A DNA stretch of 33,056 nt from Candidatus Caccovicinus merdipullorum (lineage in GTDB: Bacteria; Bacillota; Clostridia; Lachnospirales; Lachnospiraceae), in the NCBI GenBank assembly GCA_018715905.1, contig DVKS01000223.1, positions 1 through 33,056 of the forward strand, written 5' to 3'. Positions 1-8,201 of the stretch are shown here, piece by piece. The translations under genes were made by a program, and so were the position numbers. Every line of letters starts with the position of its first letter. The first letter of the stretch is position 1. The notes beneath the pieces are model-generated. The model had not been told where the DNA came from. It saw only the letters and a program-made list of their open reading frames with translations, and searched no databases.

Positions 1-243
1 ACCTTTCTTTCTGACTGCTGGGAAGGGGAGTATATGTTCCTTTATACATCTGACCAGTTTTCCGGAGAGATCAGGGTCTGCGATGAGGGAGATCTTCAGT
101 GGGTGGAGAAAGAGAAGGTGATGGATCTAAGCCTCTGGGAAGGGGACCGGATTTTTTTGAAGAAACTTATGGAAAATGAAGGATACTTTTCTCTGAAGCT
201 TCGGTATGAGGGGGAGCGCCTGGCGGAGGCGCGGGAGTATTAA
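1..243 (+). CDS. NUDIX hydrolase / 8-oxo-dGTP diphosphatase-like, C-terminal fragment (5' truncated by window)
   Basis: Frame 1 is open from base 1 (TFLSDCWEGEYMFLYTSDQFSGEI...LQWVEKEKVMDLSLWEGDRIFLKKL) to a TAA at 241-243. The 'W(V/I)..EK..DLSLWEGDRIFL' pattern resembles MutT-type NUDIX C-termini. Confidence 0.7.
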   Translation, partial: TFLSDCWEGEYMFLYTSDQFSGEIRVCDEGDLQWVEKEKVMDLSLWEGDRIFLKKLMENEGYFSLKLRYEGERLAEAREY

Positions 244-396
244 GTTTTATTCGGGTAATCCTTAACAATTCTTACGTTTTCTGTAAACCACTTGCGGCAG
301 GTGGGCCTTTGTGGTACATGTATTAGCGAAACTATTTTTGGGCAGTAAACGGCTGCGGGGCCGATATCTGCCGTACCTGAAAAGTGAGGACAGAGA

Positions 397-1806
397 ATGA
401 ATCGTTGGAAGAATTCGGTAAAGGCGCTGGCATTTTCGGCAGTTCTGGCGGTTATGGCCGGAGGGGCTGTTTTGACGGCGTTTGCGGAGGATAATACCCG
501 TTTTGTTACGGGAACAGAGGTAAACGGAATCGGCATCAGCGGCATGACAGTGGAGGAGGCTGCAGCACAGATTGAATCTTTTTACAATGCGGGATATACC
601 CTTACCCTGACAGGGCGGGATGGAAAGACAGAGAAGATAAAAGGCAGCCAGATCGGCTTTAAAGTGGCGGTTCCGGAAGGGCTTCAGGCCATCCTGGATG
701 AACAGAATGCCGCCGGGCGTGTTTACGGTCCCAGTGTGGACAACAGCCATACCATGACCATGGAAAATACATATGATGAGGCACTTTTGGATAGCGTTAT
801 CGATGGTCTTTCTTTTGTAAGCGGAGACGGGATCCAGATGACAGCCGATGCGTATATTACGCCTTATGCAGAAGGACAGCCCTTTACGATCGTAGAAGAA
901 GTTTACGGAAACAATCTGGATATGGAAAAGACCCGGGCAGCTATTCGCCAGGCCGTGTCGGCCGGGACGGAAGAACTGGATCTGGATGCAGCCGGATGCT
1001 ACGCCGCTGTGACGGTTACGGCGGATAACGAGCAGCTTAAAGCGCAGTGCGCGGTGATGAACCAGTGCCGTGAGATGAGCGTGACTTACGTTTTTGGAAA
1101 TGACAGCCAGGTACTGGATGGTGAGACCATAAGTTCCTGGATTACGATGCAGGCAGACGGCGCCATTGCTGTGGATCAGGAGAAAGCAGCTGCTTACGTG
1201 GCTTCCCTGGCAGCTGCCTATGATACGGCCGGAACCACGCGGACCTTCCGCACAGCTTCAGGAACGGATGTGCAGCTGACCGGCCCTTATGGATGGAAGA
1301 TCGACCAGGCGGCAGAGACGGCAGCGCTGATCGGCGCGATCCAGACCGGACAGTCCCAGAGCCGGGAACCGGTTTATTCGCAGACAGCATCCAGCCGGAC
1401 AGAAGCGGACTGGGGCGGTACTTATGTGGAAGTGGATATGGGCGGCCAGCATGTTTATATGGTAAAGGACCACACACTGGTGTGGGATGCGCCCTGTGTC
1501 ACCGGAAATGTTTCTAAAAATTATACAACGCCGGAGGGCATTTACAGCATCGCCTATAAGCAGACCGACCGGATCCTGCGGGGTGCCAAAAAGGCGGACG
1601 GAACCTATGAATATGAGAGCCATGTAGATTACTGGATGCCTTTTAACGGAGGAATCGGCCTTCATGATGCGGACTGGAGAGGAAGTTTTGGCGGTTCCAT
1701 CTATAAGACCAACGGAAGCCACGGCTGTATTAATCTGCCGGTAGATAAGGCGCCGGCCCTGTACGAACTGATTGAAAAGGGTACGCCGGTAATCTGCCAC
1801 AACTAA
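397..1806 (+). CDS. L,D-transpeptidase (YkuD domain) with N-terminal signal and putative peptidoglycan-binding domain
   Basis: 469-aa ORF, hydrophobic N-terminus, C-terminal YkuD catalytic motif 'HDADWRGSFGG...NGSHGCINLP'. Confidence 0.92.
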   Translation: MNRWKNSVKALAFSAVLAVMAGGAVLTAFAEDNTRFVTGTEVNGIGISGMTVEEAAAQIESFYNAGYTLTLTGRDGKTEKIKGSQIGFKVAVPEGLQAILDEQNAAGRVYGPSVDNSHTMTMENTYDEALLDSVIDGLSFVSGDGIQMTADAYITPYAEGQPFTIVEEVYGNNLDMEKTRAAIRQAVSAGTEELDLDAAGCYAAVTVTADNEQLKAQCAVMNQCREMSVTYVFGNDSQVLDGETISSWITMQADGAIAVDQEKAAAYVASLAAAYDTAGTTRTFRTASGTDVQLTGPYGWKIDQAAETAALIGAIQTGQSQSREPVYSQTASSRTEADWGGTYVEVDMGGQHVYMVKDHTLVWDAPCVTGNVSKNYTTPEGIYSIAYKQTDRILRGAKKADGTYEYESHVDYWMPFNGGIGLHDADWRGSFGGSIYKTNGSHGCINLPVDKAPALYELIEKGTPVICHN

Positions 1807-1868
1807 GGGAGCCGTCCTGAACGGTTGCCAATTAAGAAGAGAAAAAATTAAAAAAATTTCAAAAACTC

Positions 1869-1897
1869 TTGACAATTCTTCTTTTTCGCTGTATACT
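1869..1897 (+). promoter_or_regulatory. Sigma70-type promoter for tRNA-Arg
   Basis: TTGACA (1869-1874), 17-bp spacer, TATACT (1892-1897), ~34 bp before the tRNA. Confidence 0.8.
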
Positions 1898-1930
1898 GAT
1901 TATCGCTGCTGAGGAATACAGCAGTGATAC

Positions 1931-2004
1931 GTGTGCGTAGCTCAGCTGGATAGAGCACTTGGCTACGGACCAAGGTGTCGGGGGTTCGAATCCTCTCGCG
2001 CACG
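1931..2004 (+). tRNA. tRNA-Arg (anticodon ACG)
   Basis: Cloverleaf folded by eye: acceptor GTGTGCG/CGCGCAC, D arm GCTCAGCTGGATAGAGC, anticodon arm CTTGG-CTACGGA-CCAAG, T arm GGGGG-TTCGAAT-CCTCT; 74 nt, CCA not encoded. Confidence 0.95.
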
Positions 2005-2016
2005 TTTCCTATTAAG

Positions 2017-2043
2017 ACCAGGCTTTACGGCCTGGTTTTTTTG
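2017..2043 (+). terminator. Rho-independent terminator after tRNA-Arg
   Basis: CCAGGC-tttacg-GCCTGG followed by a T run. Confidence 0.85.
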
Positions 2044-2146
2044 TTGCGTAATATCCAGCGGAAAGGGCTGCCGGCGGATTTCGTGAAAAGCACGGCAGTT
2101 TAAGCGGAAAGGCAGATCTGCCAGGGATGTCCCGGGGAGAAAATCA

Positions 2147-2175
2147 TTGCAGTTTCCCGGTTATTGTGGTATGAT
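2147..2175 (+). promoter_or_regulatory. Putative promoter for peptide ABC importer operon
   Basis: TTGCAG (2147-2152), 17-bp spacer, TATGAT (2170-2175). Confidence 0.55.
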
Positions 2176-2208
2176 AACCTTCAAAGTGAAGAAATTGGAC
2201 TTATCGCA

Positions 2209-2243
2209 AGGACGCAGTTGAGTGCTCACTGCGTCCTTTTTTA
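2209..2243 (+). terminator. Rho-independent terminator / attenuator in leader of peptide ABC operon
   Basis: AGGACGCAGT-tgagtgctc-ACTGCGTCCT followed by TTTTT, between the promoter and the SBP start. Confidence 0.75.
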
Positions 2244-2301
2244 CGAGGTATCTATGGATTATCCCGTGGGCAGTTCGATAGGTCAAGAAGGAGGATGAAA
2301 T

Positions 2302-3981
2302 ATGAGAAAAAGGTTCAGGCTGATTCTGGCAGCCGCAGCTGCGGCTTCGCTTCTTCTGTCAGGCTGCGGCGGCAGCACATCGGGAGATGGCAGTGATGCA
2401 CAGACAGAACAGGCAGGAAATGCCGAAGGTACAGAGAGTGCAGGCAGTACTTCGTCAGGAACGGATACATCCGGTTTCCTGGTTGTGCCGCTTGTGGCAG
2501 ATATTCAGACTGCGGATGTACATAAAACCACGAAGGATTATGAGATTCCCCTGAATATATATGACCGGCTGGTGGATATCGAGGTAAAGGAAGACGGTTC
2601 TTCGGAGATCGTGCCTTCTCTGGCTGAGTCCTGGGAGATCAGCGGGGATGCGCTGACATATACTTTCCATCTGCGCCAGGGAGTGAAGTTTCACAACGGG
2701 GAAGAACTGACAGCAGATGATGTGGAGTACAGCTTTACCCGTCAGTTAAGCGTAGAGGGAGCGGTAAATACGGACTTCCTGGCCCAGATCAAGGGTGCGT
2801 CTCAGCTTCTGGAGGGGACGGCAGACCAGCTGGAAGGATTTGAGACGGTGGATGATTACACCTTTACCATTACCCTGTCTGAGCCTTATGCCGGTTTTCT
2901 GGCCTGCCTGTCTACGCCGGGCTGTTCTATTTATAACCGGGAAGCCACAGAAGCCGCCGGCGATCAGTTTGGCCTGGATCCCTCTGTGACTGTGGGAACC
3001 GGTCCCTTCCGTCTTACTGACTGGACCATTAATGACCAGCTGGTACTGACCCGGTATGAGGATTACTGGAAAGGCCCCTCGGAACTTCCAGGAGTTGTTA
3101 TCCGGATCGTTCCCGATACAGAGACACAGCGGATGATGTTTGAGAGCGGGGAGCTGGATGTGGTAGATCTGGATTATCTGCCGGATGCAGTGGATGATTT
3201 TACCACCCGTTATCCGGACCAGATCGTATCCGGACCCAGAGTAGGAACCACATATTTTACCATGAACCAGAATATTGAGCCTTTCCAGGATGTGCGGGTC
3301 CGCAAGGCAGTGCAGATGGCTATTGACCGTCAGGCGATTCTGGATGCCCTCTACGGCGGACGGGGACAGGTAGAGAACGGAATCTATCCCCACGGCCTGT
3401 ATGGATTTAACAGTTCTCTTCCGGAAATTACCTACGATCCGGAAGAAGCCAAGGCGCTTTTAGCAGAAGCGGGATATGCCAATGGCTTTGAGATGCAGAT
3501 CGCAGCGGATTCCTCTGCATCAGATGCCACCAATCAGGCGCTGGAGATCATTCAGGCCCAGTTAGGTGAGATCGGCATCCAGGCTGAAATCCAGAATATG
3601 GACGAGTCCACCTGGCTGGCTACCCGAAACTCCGGAGAGATGGGTTCCTTTATGTCTACCTGGACGGCAGACTACAATGATCCCGACAACTTTATCTACA
3701 CCTTTTTCGGCACGCCGGAAAACACGAAGCTTCGCTCCTTGAACTATTCCGATACGGAAGTGATGGAGCGGGTTCAGAAGGCCAGAACCATTGTGGATGC
3801 CGATGAGCGGATCGCAGAATACCAGGCACTGGAGGAAAAGATTGTGACAGAGGATGCTGCATGGGTTCCCATGTATTCCCGCACCCATTCCTTTGCAGTA
3901 AGCAAACGGGTCCAGGGCTTTGAAGTGCCGTGGAACGGCTTAAGCGACTGCTATTTCTACGGACTGTCTTTAAGCGAATAA
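2302..3981 (+). CDS. Peptide ABC transporter substrate-binding lipoprotein (SBP family 5, OppA/DppA-like)
   Basis: Lipobox 'LLLSGCGG'; 'LAESWEISGDALTYTFHLRQGVKFHNGEELTADDVEYSF' signature; adjacent permeases and ATPases. Confidence 0.95.
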   Translation: MRKRFRLILAAAAAASLLLSGCGGSTSGDGSDAQTEQAGNAEGTESAGSTSSGTDTSGFLVVPLVADIQTADVHKTTKDYEIPLNIYDRLVDIEVKEDGSSEIVPSLAESWEISGDALTYTFHLRQGVKFHNGEELTADDVEYSFTRQLSVEGAVNTDFLAQIKGASQLLEGTADQLEGFETVDDYTFTITLSEPYAGFLACLSTPGCSIYNREATEAAGDQFGLDPSVTVGTGPFRLTDWTINDQLVLTRYEDYWKGPSELPGVVIRIVPDTETQRMMFESGELDVVDLDYLPDAVDDFTTRYPDQIVSGPRVGTTYFTMNQNIEPFQDVRVRKAVQMAIDRQAILDALYGGRGQVENGIYPHGLYGFNSSLPEITYDPEEAKALLAEAGYANGFEMQIAADSSASDATNQALEIIQAQLGEIGIQAEIQNMDESTWLATRNSGEMGSFMSTWTADYNDPDNFIYTFFGTPENTKLRSLNYSDTEVMERVQKARTIVDADERIAEYQALEEKIVTEDAAWVPMYSRTHSFAVSKRVQGFEVPWNGLSDCYFYGLSLSE

Positions 3982-4057
3982 AGAAATAAGCTGCAGCTGC
4001 TGAAAGGACATGCATGTCTGTCTGGCCGGCTGCCTGCAGAAATAAAAAACGGTGGAA

Positions 4058-4090
4058 GGGGGCTGCTGGGAATTTGTGCAGCTCCCTTTT
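4058..4090 (+). terminator. Weak intraoperonic terminator/attenuator between SBP and permease
   Basis: GGGGGCTGC ... GCAGCTCCC (9 bp with one G.U) followed by TTTT. Confidence 0.55.
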
Positions 4091-4146
4091 GATGAAAAAG
4101 CGGCAGGGTCAGGCTCTGCCGGCTGACAGGAGAAAGGAGACTGGCG

Positions 4147-5070
4147 GTGATAAAGCATATCGTAAAACGGATCCTGATCGCTATTCCGGTACTGATCTGC
4201 GTGATCCTGGTGATCTTTGTCATGCTCCGCATCCTTCCGGGAAATCCGGCGGAAACCATGGCAGGAGAACATGTAAGTCAGGCGGTGATCGATAAGATCA
4301 GCCGGGAGATGGGACTGGACGAGCCTTTATATATTCAGTTTTTTAAATATCTGGCAAATGCTGTCCGGGGGGATTTCGGTACCTCCTACCGTCTGAACCG
4401 GAACGTAACGGGGATCATTCTGGAGGCATTTCCCAATACCGTGAAGCTTTCCATCTGTGCGGCGGTGATTGCCTGGGTCATCGGCATTACGGCGGGACTT
4501 GTGGCAGCCATTAACCAGAACCGGATACTGGACCGGCTTTTCATGGGAGTGTCTCTGGCTGGCGTATCCATGCCGGTGTTTATGATCGCGCTGGTGCTGC
4601 AGTATTTGTTTGCCTTTCAATTTAAGATTTTTCCGGTTTCCGGATATGATTCCCTGGCATGCATGGTGCTGCCGGCGATTTCTCTGGGATGGAACTCGGC
4701 AGGAAGCATTGCCCGGATGACCCGGTCGAATCTGGTGGAAGTCATGCAGGGGGATTACATCCGTACGGCAAGGGCCAAGGGTCTTCGGGAGAGCGGTGTC
4801 ATCATCGGACATGCGTTAAAAAATGCCATGCTTCCGGTGGTGACCATGATGGCGCTGCAGATTTCCAGCATGCTCTCGGGAGCGGTGCTGACGGAGAGCG
4901 TTTTTGGCATTCCCGGGATCGGACGGCTGGCAGTAAATGCCATCGAGACGCGGGACATGCCCCTTCTTCAGGGAACTGTGATTTTTACTACGATTCTGGT
5001 TATTATCGGCAATCTTGTGGCGGATATTCTGTATTCGGTGCTGGATCCCAGAATCCGGGAGGTGGCTTAA
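4147..5070 (+). CDS. Peptide ABC transporter permease (DppB/OppB-like)
   Basis: GTG start; 'MLRILPGNPAETMAG' N-terminus; BPD_transp_1 loop 'DYIRTARAKGLRESGVIIGHALKNAMLPVVT'. Confidence 0.93.
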   Translation: MIKHIVKRILIAIPVLICVILVIFVMLRILPGNPAETMAGEHVSQAVIDKISREMGLDEPLYIQFFKYLANAVRGDFGTSYRLNRNVTGIILEAFPNTVKLSICAAVIAWVIGITAGLVAAINQNRILDRLFMGVSLAGVSMPVFMIALVLQYLFAFQFKIFPVSGYDSLACMVLPAISLGWNSAGSIARMTRSNLVEVMQGDYIRTARAKGLRESGVIIGHALKNAMLPVVTMMALQISSMLSGAVLTESVFGIPGIGRLAVNAIETRDMPLLQGTVIFTTILVIIGNLVADILYSVLDPRIREVA

Positions 5071-5071
5071 T

Positions 5072-6073
5072 ATGGACAAGAGAAAAAACCGGCTGAGAGA
5101 AAGCACAGATGCCGGCGCCGGAGCAGAGATGAGGCAGGCAGACCGCGTGTATGGGGCACAGGCAGGCGGCGCAGACGGACTGCAGGCAGGATACGCAGAT
5201 GCGCTGGAGGCGGAGGCCATCGGGGAAGCAGAAACCTGGAAAGAGCAGTTAAAAAAGCTGGCAAGACAGAATAAGCTGGCAGTCTTTTCTGCTGTTTTGA
5301 TTGGTGTGATCCTTCTGATTGCTGTCTTTGCACCGGTCACGGCTCCTTATGATCCCTATGCCCAGGATCTGGTAAACCGGCTGGCAGCGCCCAGCGCCCA
5401 GCACTGGCTGGGAACGGATGATCTGGGACGGGATATGGCAAGCCGGATCATTTACGGCGCAAGGATTTCCATGGCCATCGGTCTTCTGCCTACCATGATT
5501 TCCATGGTGATCGGAACGATCCTGGGCCTGATTGCCGGCTATTACGGCGGCAAAGTGGATTTTGTGATCATGCGGCTGGCAGATGTGATGCTGGCTTTCC
5601 CGTCCCTTCTTCTGGCCATGGTAATTATGTATACCATGGGCGGGGGACTGGTAAATATTTTTATTGCCTTAAGCCTTGTAAACTGGGCGGGGACGGCGCG
5701 TATTGTCCGGTCCCAGACCCTTTCTTTAAAAGAAGCGGAGTACGTGGAGGCGGCCCGCTCCATCGGCGTAAAGGGAAGGACGATCCTGCTGCGTCACATC
5801 CTTCCAAACTGCCTGCCTTCTCTGATCGTGCTGTTTACTTTGAATATCCCTTCTGCGATTCTGTCGGAAGCCTCCTTAAGCTTCCTTGGCGTGGGAGCGC
5901 AGCCGCCGTCGGCCAGCTGGGGCCTGGCGGTAGTGCGGGGAAAGAAATATCTGTTTACGGAGCCCTGGCTTTCCATTGCGCCCTGTGCAGCCATTATGAT
6001 CGTGGTATTGGCCTTTAACTTCCTGGGAGACGGGCTGCGGGATGTTCTGGATCCCTATCTGAAGGAACAGTAG
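5072..6073 (+). CDS. Peptide ABC transporter permease (DppC/OppC-like), with Ala/Gly/Glu-rich N-terminal extension
   Basis: ATG at 5072; 'HWLGTDDLGRDMASRIIYGARISM' and 'AEYVEAARSIGVKGRTILLRHILPNCLPSLIV' are OppC hallmarks. Confidence 0.93.
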   Translation: MDKRKNRLRESTDAGAGAEMRQADRVYGAQAGGADGLQAGYADALEAEAIGEAETWKEQLKKLARQNKLAVFSAVLIGVILLIAVFAPVTAPYDPYAQDLVNRLAAPSAQHWLGTDDLGRDMASRIIYGARISMAIGLLPTMISMVIGTILGLIAGYYGGKVDFVIMRLADVMLAFPSLLLAMVIMYTMGGGLVNIFIALSLVNWAGTARIVRSQTLSLKEAEYVEAARSIGVKGRTILLRHILPNCLPSLIVLFTLNIPSAILSEASLSFLGVGAQPPSASWGLAVVRGKKYLFTEPWLSIAPCAAIMIVVLAFNFLGDGLRDVLDPYLKEQ

Positions 6074-6105
6074 GTTTGCAGTCAGCAGAAAGGAGGAGAT
6101 CGAGT

Positions 6106-7191
6106 TTGGAAGAAGAGATGAAAAATGAGGAGGAGCTGGCCCTGCAGATCCGGAATCTGAAATCCTGTTTTTTTACAAGCAAAGGCGTGGTGCCTGCGGT
6201 GGATGACGTTTCCATTGATGTGCCGCCGGGAAAGATCATCGGTCTGGTAGGAGAATCCGGCTGCGGAAAAAGCATGACGGCCATGTCGGTCATGGGACTT
6301 TTGCGTCATCCTGGAAAAGTGGTGGGAGGAAGCATCCTTTTAAATGGCAGGGATATTACCCATCTGTCTGCCAAAGAACGGTCGAAAGTGCGGGGAAATG
6401 AGATTTCCATGATCTTTCAGGAGCCTATGACTTCCTTAAATCCGGTGTACCCGGTAGGGCGTCAGGTACAGGAGGCCATCCTCCTTCATCAGAAGGTAAG
6501 CAAGGAAGAAGCAAAAAAGCAGGTAATTGAGATCTTCAGGCAGGTGGGAATTCCGGAGCCGGAAAAACGCTACCGGTCTTATCCGCATCAGCTTTCCGGG
6601 GGCCTGCGCCAGCGTGTGATGATCGGAATGGCCATGGTGTGCCGTCCCAAGGTGATGATTGCAGACGAGCCTACTACAGCCCTGGATGTGACCATTGAAG
6701 CGCAGATCCTGCGCCTGATGAAGAAGCTGCGGGATGACTTCGGCACATCGATCATCCTGATTACCCACAATATGGGCGTGGTTGCGGAAGTCTGTGATTA
6801 TGTTTATGTCATGTACGCGGGAAAGGTTATGGAGGAAGCAGAGACCTTTGCCTTGTTTGAGAATACCAGTCATCCTTATACCAGGGGGCTTCTCCGGTCC
6901 ATCCCTCGTCTGGATCAGAGAGAGGAGCGGCTTTATACCATAAAAGGTGTGGTGCCGAATCTTCTGCATCTGCCCCAGGGCTGCAGTTTCTGCACCCGAT
7001 GCCCGTATGCAAAGGAAGAATGTTTCCTGAAAAGGCCGGAACTTTATGAGGCGGGAAGAGAACATAAGGTGCGGTGCTTTCTTTTCCGGGAGAGAAGCGC
7101 GGAAGGTGAAAGCGGAAACAGCGCAGAGTCTGCGGCTGCAGGCAGCGTGCTGTCTGAAAATGAGAGAAGTCTGGAAGGGGGCATGGCTTGA
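6106..7191 (+). CDS. Peptide ABC transporter ATP-binding protein (DppD/OppD-like)
   Basis: Walker A 'GESGCGKS', signature 'LSGGLRQRVMIGMAMVCRPKVMIADEPTTALDV', C-terminal oligopeptide/dipeptide domain Cys cluster 'CSFCTRCPYAKEEC'. TTG at 6106 is 7-8 nt after AGGAGGAG, preferred over the ORF-track start at 6076. Confidence 0.92.
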   Translation: MEEEMKNEEELALQIRNLKSCFFTSKGVVPAVDDVSIDVPPGKIIGLVGESGCGKSMTAMSVMGLLRHPGKVVGGSILLNGRDITHLSAKERSKVRGNEISMIFQEPMTSLNPVYPVGRQVQEAILLHQKVSKEEAKKQVIEIFRQVGIPEPEKRYRSYPHQLSGGLRQRVMIGMAMVCRPKVMIADEPTTALDVTIEAQILRLMKKLRDDFGTSIILITHNMGVVAEVCDYVYVMYAGKVMEEAETFALFENTSHPYTRGLLRSIPRLDQREERLYTIKGVVPNLLHLPQGCSFCTRCPYAKEECFLKRPELYEAGREHKVRCFLFRERSAEGESGNSAESAAAGSVLSENERSLEGGMA

Positions 7192-8159
7192 TGACTCAAA
7201 ATGTGCTTCTTGAGGCGAAAAATCTGGTAAAAGAATTTCCTGTCTCCAGAGGGAGGGGGAAACAGACGGTTCATGCAGTATCCGATGTGAACCTTACGAT
7301 TTATGAGGGAGAGACACTGGCGCTGGTGGGAGAATCTGGCTGCGGAAAAAGTACCCTGGGACGGCTGCTGATTCGCCTCCTTCCGGCTACATCCGGAGAA
7401 GTGTTCTTCCAGGGGGCCAAGATCACCGCCATGAAGGAAATGGAATTTGCCCCTTACCGGAGACAGATGCAGATTATCTTTCAGGATCCATATGCTTCCT
7501 TAAATCCGCGGATGAAAGTGCTGGATATTATCGCGGAGCCCTTAGTCACCTATGGGCTGGCTGCCAATAAGAAGGAGCTGGAAAACCAGGTGATGGAGTT
7601 AATGGATCTGGTAGGAATTCCCAGAGAATTCCGGAACCGCTATCCCCACCAGTTTTCCGGCGGACAGCGTCAGCGCATCGGCATAGCACGGGCCATTGCC
7701 CTGCAGCCGAAGCTGATCGTCTGCGATGAGCCGGTGTCGGCCCTGGATGTATCCATACAGTCTCAGGTGCTGAATCTGCTGAAAGATCTGCAGGAGCAGC
7801 GGAAACTTACGTATTTGTTTATTTCCCATGATTTAAGCGTGGTAAAATTTATTGCCAGCCGCGTATGCGTCATGTTTCTGGGAACCATCTGCGAGATTGG
7901 AGGGACAGATGAACTGTATGAAAAGCCCCTTCATCCCTATACGCGCTTTCTGCTGGACGCCATTCCACAGGCAGATCCCAGGCTGCGCAGCCAGGAAAAG
8001 GAGATCCTTACCGGAGAGATCCCAAGCCCGGTAAATCCGCCTTCCGGCTGCCGGTTCCGCACCAGATGTCCTTATGCCAGGGACATATGCAGTCAGCAGG
8101 CACCGCCCTGCAAAACGGTGGGAAACCGGCAGGTGTTCTGTCATTTCCCCCTGGGATAA
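7191..8159 (+). CDS. Peptide ABC transporter ATP-binding protein (DppF/OppF-like)
   Basis: Start overlaps the upstream stop (TGATG). Walker A 'GESGCGKS', 'FSGGQRQRIGIARAIALQPKLIVCDEPVSALDVS', 'CRFRTRCPYARDIC'. Confidence 0.93.
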   Translation: MTQNVLLEAKNLVKEFPVSRGRGKQTVHAVSDVNLTIYEGETLALVGESGCGKSTLGRLLIRLLPATSGEVFFQGAKITAMKEMEFAPYRRQMQIIFQDPYASLNPRMKVLDIIAEPLVTYGLAANKKELENQVMELMDLVGIPREFRNRYPHQFSGGQRQRIGIARAIALQPKLIVCDEPVSALDVSIQSQVLNLLKDLQEQRKLTYLFISHDLSVVKFIASRVCVMFLGTICEIGGTDELYEKPLHPYTRFLLDAIPQADPRLRSQEKEILTGEIPSPVNPPSGCRFRTRCPYARDICSQQAPPCKTVGNRQVFCHFPLG

Positions 8160-8201
8160 GGTTTGGAAGAATGAAAAAGCAGCAGAACAGGAGCAAAGAA
8201 A

